Made by a program: the position numbers and the translations under genes. A stretch of 9,459 bases of DNA from an uncultured Mucispirillum sp. (lineage in GTDB: Bacteria; Chrysiogenota; Deferribacteres; Deferribacterales; Mucispirillaceae), in the NCBI GenBank assembly GCA_945947845.1, contig CAMEZN010000039.1:1-9459 (forward strand), given 5' to 3'. Every line of letters begins with the position of its first letter. Positions within the stretch are counted from its first letter, which is position 1. Shown here piece by piece: positions 6,226 to 9,459 of this stretch. The notes beneath the pieces were generated by a model. It was not told the origin of the DNA. It ran no database searches and saw only the letters and a list, made by a program, of their open reading frames with translations.

Positions 6226-7229
6226 AATCAAATTATATAATACGAAGACTAAATTCACCATTTGATGATAGTGGTATATTTGTAAGAAATGTATATATGA
6301 AAAAAGCACTGCTTTTTGACTGCGGCAGGCTTGGTAATATTGATAATTCTGAAATTAATGATATTTCCCATGTATTTATAAGCCACACTCATATAGACCA
6401 TTTTAGCGGTTTTGACAGATTTTTAAGAACTGCTTTACTTTCAGGCAATACTATCACATTTTTTGGTCCAGAAGGGTTTATCAATAATGTTAAAGGCAAG
6501 CTTGCAAGTTATACATGGAATTTAATATATGATTATGATATAACATTTAAAGCCATAGAGTTATCATTTCATGGTATGAAAGGAGCAGAGTTTTCTGCAA
6601 AAAATGGATTTAAAGAAGAACATTTTACTGTTACTCAAAATCATCTAATTTTAAATGATGATTTTTCACTAGAATATGATTTTTTTGACCATGGTATTAT
6701 CTCAGTAGGTTATAGAGTAAAAGAACCTAAAAGAATTTCTATTAACAAAAATAAAATGGAAGAATATGGGCTTAAAAATGGACCATGGATTAAATTATTG
6801 AAAGAAGCATTATTAGATAATGATAGCAGCAACAATATGATTAATGTAGATACATATTCTGGTATAAAACAATATTATCTTAATGAACTTGCTGAAAAAA
6901 TAGCAGAATATCCTAAATGTCAGGATATTACATATATTACTGATATTGCACCCAGTTTTTTAAATTATCAAAAAGCAGTCAAACTTGCCAAAAACAGCCA
7001 TATATTACTGATTGAATCTGTTTTTATGAATAATGATGTTATACATGCAATAGAGAAAAATCATTTATCAATAGGAGTATCAAAAGCAGTATATAAATAC
7101 TCAAATTCTGAGTATGTTTCATTTGGTCATTTTGCACCAAAATATGATAGAATGAGAGAAATTTTCTTTCAAGAACTGTATAGTGATTTAGATATGGAAA
7201 AAATAATAAAATTAGAATTAAATAGGTGA
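6222..7229 (+). CDS. RNase Z-like metallo-beta-lactamase-fold hydrolase
   Basis: A 335-residue cytoplasmic enzyme. The dinuclear zinc site can be traced along the chain: HTHIDH (55-60), DHG followed by SVGYRV (156-166), Asp241 in YITDIAP, then His281 and GHFAPKYD (302-309). The last two correspond to the HST and HFSxRY motifs of RNase Z. The order and spacing match the RNase Z/ElaC branch of the superfamily better than glyoxalase II or beta-lactamases. It is longer than typical bacterial RNase Z (about 305 residues), and the first motif reads HTHIDHFSGFDRF rather than the HxHGDH...GLPGLL of true tRNA 3'-endonucleases. It may therefore be a divergent relative with another phosphodiester substrate. 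ATGA at 6222-6225 overlaps the stop of the kinase gene, giving translational coupling and the same operon. Assigning tRNA processing would be over-interpretation. Confidence 0.8.
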   Translation: MKSNYIIRRLNSPFDDSGIFVRNVYMKKALLFDCGRLGNIDNSEINDISHVFISHTHIDHFSGFDRFLRTALLSGNTITFFGPEGFINNVKGKLASYTWNLIYDYDITFKAIELSFHGMKGAEFSAKNGFKEEHFTVTQNHLILNDDFSLEYDFFDHGIISVGYRVKEPKRISINKNKMEEYGLKNGPWIKLLKEALLDNDSSNNMINVDTYSGIKQYYLNELAEKIAEYPKCQDITYITDIAPSFLNYQKAVKLAKNSHILLIESVFMNNDVIHAIEKNHLSIGVSKAVYKYSNSEYVSFGHFAPKYDRMREIFFQELYSDLDMEKIIKLELNR

Positions 7230-7233
7230 TAAG

Positions 7234-8043
7234 TTGTTATATTCATTTAAGAAAATAGAAAAATCAGCAGAAGAAATTTATAAATCTGATTTAGAAAAAG
7301 CTCATCAAGCAGGTGCTCAAATTCTTGGCAGAGAACCTTATTTCCGCAGACATTCTGATAAAGGTGTGCTTTTAATTCATGGCTTTGCAGCAGCACCAAA
7401 TGAATTACTTCCGCTTGCTTACGAACTTGAAAAGTATGGGTTTAGTGTTTATATTGTTAGAGTTGCAGGTCATGGCAGTTCTCTTGAAGATTTTTATAAA
7501 ACTACTTATATAGATTGGTATAATAGTATTGCAGAAGGCTATAATACACTTGCATCTTTTTGCTCAAAAATATGTATTGCTGGACAATCTAATGGTGGAT
7601 TATTAGCGACAGCAGCAGCAAACTTTAATAAATGTGATAGTCTTGCTCTTATTGCACCAGCTTATAAAGTTAATATTCCTTTTTTTTCTCTTATTTCTGT
7701 GATAAGAAAAATTATAAAAAATATTCCAAGATTTATTAAAGATTTAGAATTTAATTATCCTGTTTTTCCATCAGAACAAACTTATCAGTTAAAACTTTTG
7801 CAAGATGAAGTTGCACAATATAAAAAAAATATTAATGTGCCTGTTTTGCTTGCTGTTTCTGAAAAAGATGTATTAATATCACCAAAAGAAGCAGAAAAAA
7901 CTATAAATGATATGGCTTCAAGTGATAAAACAGTATATACATATAATAATAAAGAATATAATGTTAAACATATTTTAACAGAAAAACATTCAGTAAAAAT
8001 TATCAGCGATATAGCTGAATGGATAAAGGAGAAAATGGCATAA
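7234..8043 (+). CDS. Alpha/beta hydrolase (carboxylesterase / monoacylglycerol lipase-like)
   Basis: A 269-residue serine hydrolase with no signal peptide. It shows the oxyanion-hole strand VLLIHGFAAAPNE (45-57), VAGHGSS (77-83), the nucleophile elbow GQSNGG (117-122, Ser119), the acid in SEKDVLISP (209-217, Asp212) and a catalytic His in the C-terminal segment, His246 or His252. A cap-like insertion lies at about 145-190. Length and motifs fit the Est30/monoglyceride-lipase type of esterase; the true ester substrate is not predictable. The start is TTG 7234: AGGTGA (7224-7229) is four bases upstream and contains the stop of the previous gene. No alternative ATG occurs before the fold begins. 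It shares a stop/start TAATG junction with proC. Its role in the operon is unknown. Confidence 0.85.
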   Translation: MLYSFKKIEKSAEEIYKSDLEKAHQAGAQILGREPYFRRHSDKGVLLIHGFAAAPNELLPLAYELEKYGFSVYIVRVAGHGSSLEDFYKTTYIDWYNSIAEGYNTLASFCSKICIAGQSNGGLLATAAANFNKCDSLALIAPAYKVNIPFFSLISVIRKIIKNIPRFIKDLEFNYPVFPSEQTYQLKLLQDEVAQYKKNINVPVLLAVSEKDVLISPKEAEKTINDMASSDKTVYTYNNKEYNVKHILTEKHSVKIISDIAEWIKEKMA

Positions 8044-8834
8044 TGTTAGGTATAATTGGGGCTGGCAATATGGCAGAAGCCATAATTGCAGGTATTTTAA
8101 AATCAAAAACATTGGATAGCAAAAATATTATTGTATCAAACTATAATAAACATAAAGCTGAAAAGTTATCATCAAAATACGGTGTTTTATCAGGTGATAA
8201 TATAGATGTTATAAAAAATAGTGATATTATTTTACTGGCAGTAAAACCTTATGCACTAGTTAATACATTAGAATTATATCAAAATGAATTAATAGATAAG
8301 GTTATTGTTTCAGTTGCTGCTGGAATAAGTGTAAGTGATATGGAATGTGTAAATACACGGCTTAAAGTAATTAGAACAATGCCTAATACTCCTGTTCAAA
8401 TATGCAAAGGTGTATTAGCTTATGTATATGGAGCAAACATTTCAGAAGATAATAAAAAATTATTTATCTCTATTTTTTCAAAACTAGGTATGTTTATTGA
8501 AATAGATGAAAGTAAGATAGATGCAGTTTCATCATTAACAGGCTGTTCTCCTGCATATATATATCAGATTATAGAAGCTATGAGTGATGCAGGAGTTAAA
8601 ATGGGGCTTCCACGAGAGCTTGCATTAACTCTATCAGCTATGGCAGTGCAGGGGTCTGGTGGTATGGTTTATGATACAGGTATCCACCCAGCAGTATTGA
8701 AAGATAAAGTTACATCACCAGCTGGTTCTACAATTGAAGGATTGGCAGAATTAGAATCAAAAGGGCTGAGAGGTGCAGTAATTTCTGCATTATATAAAGC
8801 ATATGAAAAAACATTATTATTTTCAAAAAAATAA
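8043..8834 (+). CDS. proC: Pyrroline-5-carboxylate reductase
   Basis: Catalyses the last step of proline synthesis, NAD(P)H-dependent reduction of 1-pyrroline-5-carboxylate to L-proline, in the cytoplasm. With the start at ATG 8043 the protein is 263 residues, usual for the family, and opens MLGIIGAGNMAEAI with the Rossmann dinucleotide site at 4-9. Further hallmarks are VKP (67-69), RTMPNTP (111-117), the active-site region SLTGCSPAY (154-162) and the family signature DKVTSPAGSTIEGL (221-234). A longer reading from ATG 8019 would add eight residues unlike any ProC N-terminus and overlap the hydrolase by 25 bases, so I reject it. AAAGGAG (8025-8031) serves 8043 at 11 bases. The stop of the hydrolase gene overlaps the start (TAATG). 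No other proline genes (proA, proB) are in the window. Confidence 0.97.
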   Translation: MLGIIGAGNMAEAIIAGILKSKTLDSKNIIVSNYNKHKAEKLSSKYGVLSGDNIDVIKNSDIILLAVKPYALVNTLELYQNELIDKVIVSVAAGISVSDMECVNTRLKVIRTMPNTPVQICKGVLAYVYGANISEDNKKLFISIFSKLGMFIEIDESKIDAVSSLTGCSPAYIYQIIEAMSDAGVKMGLPRELALTLSAMAVQGSGGMVYDTGIHPAVLKDKVTSPAGSTIEGLAELESKGLRGAVISALYKAYEKTLLFSKK

Positions 8835-8846
8835 GGCAGGTAATCT

Positions 8847-9287
8847 ATGAAAAATATTGTATCTACAATAATAGTTTTTGGTTCAATTTTTATATTAATA
8901 GTAGCTGGAGCATTTGTATTTGATAAGTTTAATGGGTTTGGTTTAATAGAAAATATGGACAGCTCACTTAACAGCAGTATCAAAAAAGTGCTTGAAAGTG
9001 AAGAAGATATTATAAATAATAATCATGAAAAAAACGATAAAGCCGTAGAAAATAATAACTATATAAAAGATAATATATCAGATAATTTAAGCGACAATAG
9101 TAGTAAATATATAGAAACGACTGCTGGTGATAATTTATCTAATAATGATAATAAGTCTGGCACTGTAACATTAGATAATATTACATTGGATAACGAAAGC
9201 ATATTAAAGGATAATAATACAATAGATAATAACAGAATAGATAATAATACACCGTCTGATAATATATCAGACGGAATTGCTATCTAG
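8847..9287 (+). CDS. Membrane-anchored Asn/Asp-rich repeat protein, unknown
   Basis: A 146-residue protein I do not recognise. Residues 4-25 are one hydrophobic segment (signal anchor or uncleaved signal). Residues 36-146 are low-complexity and hydrophilic, built on a DN dipeptide that occurs 11 times (for example 75, 79, 83, 110, 115, 122, 127, 132), commonly preceded by Ile, Leu or Ser. Part of it is a 5-residue tandem (TIDNN, RIDNN at 125-134), matching a 15-base direct repeat of AATAGATAATAA at 9221 and 9236. The start has CAGG (8837-8840) six bases upstream and follows proC by 12 bases, so it appears to be the last gene of the operon. The final residues are encoded by a perfect 10-bp hairpin, and the 3' end overlaps the convergent PAP2 gene by 8 bases. 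It could be an envelope-tethered disordered linker; function is unknown. Confidence 0.6.
   Translation: MKNIVSTIIVFGSIFILIVAGAFVFDKFNGFGLIENMDSSLNSSIKKVLESEEDIINNNHEKNDKAVENNNYIKDNISDNLSDNSSKYIETTAGDNLSNNDNKSGTVTLDNITLDNESILKDNNTIDNNRIDNNTPSDNISDGIAI
9252..9274. terminator. Perfect hairpin between convergent genes, possible bidirectional terminator
   Basis: CCGTCTGATA (9252-9261) and TATCAGACGG (9265-9274) are perfect 10-bp arms around a 3-base loop. On the plus strand a six-T tract follows only at 9288-9293, 13 bases after the stem. On the minus strand the hairpin lies 5 bases after the PAP2 stop with no T-tract. It is thus an imperfect intrinsic terminator in both directions, or an RNA 3'-end stabilising structure. 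The stem lies within the last codons of the Asn/Asp-rich gene. Confidence 0.55.
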
Positions 9288-9459
9288 TTTTTTCAATAGT
9301 ATCTGGCAGTTCATCATTTGGATAGAAGAATTTATATATCAATGTGATTGTTAGCCATGTAAAAAAGAAGGCAAATACCACATCTGTAAAAAAATGTCTT
9401 CCTTGGAAAATCCTTACAAAACCAACTACGGCACCAAAAATAAAGCCAGATATACATAT
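9280..9459 (-). CDS. PAP2-family phosphatase, C-terminal fragment
   Basis: Fifty-nine codons plus a TAG stop (9282-9280) on the minus strand; the gene continues past the right window edge and its start is not seen. The fragment reads through a Gly/Val-rich helix into RIFQGRHFFTD, which fits the third PAP2 signature (R-x5-H-x3-D) with the catalytic His and Asp in place. It is followed by a strongly hydrophobic helix (VVFAFFFTWLTITLIYKF) and a short polar tail. These features point to a multi-pass inner-membrane phosphatidic-acid-phosphatase-type enzyme acting on lipid phosphates or pyrophosphates. The substrate (undecaprenyl pyrophosphate, lipid A, phosphatidylglycerol phosphate) cannot be told from the tail. 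The residue before the signature Arg is Val rather than the common Ser. Its 3' end overlaps the convergent Asn/Asp-rich gene by 8 bases. Confidence 0.8.
   Translation of the reverse strand: MCISGFIFGAVVGFVRIFQGRHFFTDVVFAFFFTWLTITLIYKFFYPNDELPDTIEKTR

Noticed and set aside
8019..8042. Upstream ATG as an alternative proC start
   Set aside because: It adds eight residues (MDKGENGI) not seen in ProC proteins, whereas ATG 8043 puts the Rossmann motif at the usual place.
8669..8983. Minus-strand open frame of 104 codons opposite the proC end and the next gene
   Set aside because: It is antisense to the conserved ProC signature region and lacks any family feature.

Overview
This is a low-GC window (roughly 30 % GC by eye) from a Gram-negative bacterium. 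It encodes two or more Sec-exported periplasmic proteins, lipoproteins with lipoboxes, a BtuF/FepB-type ABC substrate-binding protein and a FlgT-like outer-membrane-ring protein. The gene mix (family 4 uracil-DNA glycosylase, FmdE, LPP20 lipoproteins, fused phosphotransferase/P-loop kinase) would fit a Deferribacterota such as Mucispirillum, or a relative of the former Deltaproteobacteria. That assignment is an impression only; the window holds no rRNA or other marker. Coding density is very high and no gene-free stretch exceeds 150 bases. No tRNA, rRNA, CRISPR array, transposase or integrase was seen.

Left arm, minus strand (1-1180): a two-gene unit with an FmdE-family zinc-ribbon protein first and then, after 2 bases, a periplasmic metal-chelate/cobalamin-type substrate-binding protein that runs off the window. 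Its promoter region (1181-1245) has a TTGACA -35 box and a perfect inverted repeat GTAACAC-N14-GTGTTAC just downstream of the -10. This looks like a metal-responsive repressor operator, and the half-site resembles that of NikR. The divergent promoter at 1269-1297 drives the rightward genes.

Middle, plus strand (1324-4656): family 4 uracil-DNA glycosylase, a FlgT-like exported protein, then three different LPP20-domain proteins in a row (two lipoproteins and one apparently soluble periplasmic protein). The FlgT-like plus LPP20/FlgP-like combination suggests an envelope complex, possibly a flagellar outer-membrane ring. The first LPP20 gene has its own promoter, the best ribosome binding site of the cluster and distinct codon use. 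It ends at a strong intrinsic terminator embedded inside the signal-peptide codons of the second LPP20 gene.

Right arm, plus strand (4681-9287): a tightly packed run encoding a fused APH-like/P-loop kinase, an RNase Z-like metallo-beta-lactamase-fold hydrolase, an alpha/beta hydrolase with a TTG start, ProC (last step of proline synthesis) and a membrane-anchored Asn/Asp repeat protein. Most junctions overlap or have gaps of a few bases, so this is probably one operon. It meets a convergent PAP2-family phosphatase gene (minus strand, partial) whose 3' end overlaps it by 8 bases, beside a perfect 10-bp hairpin.
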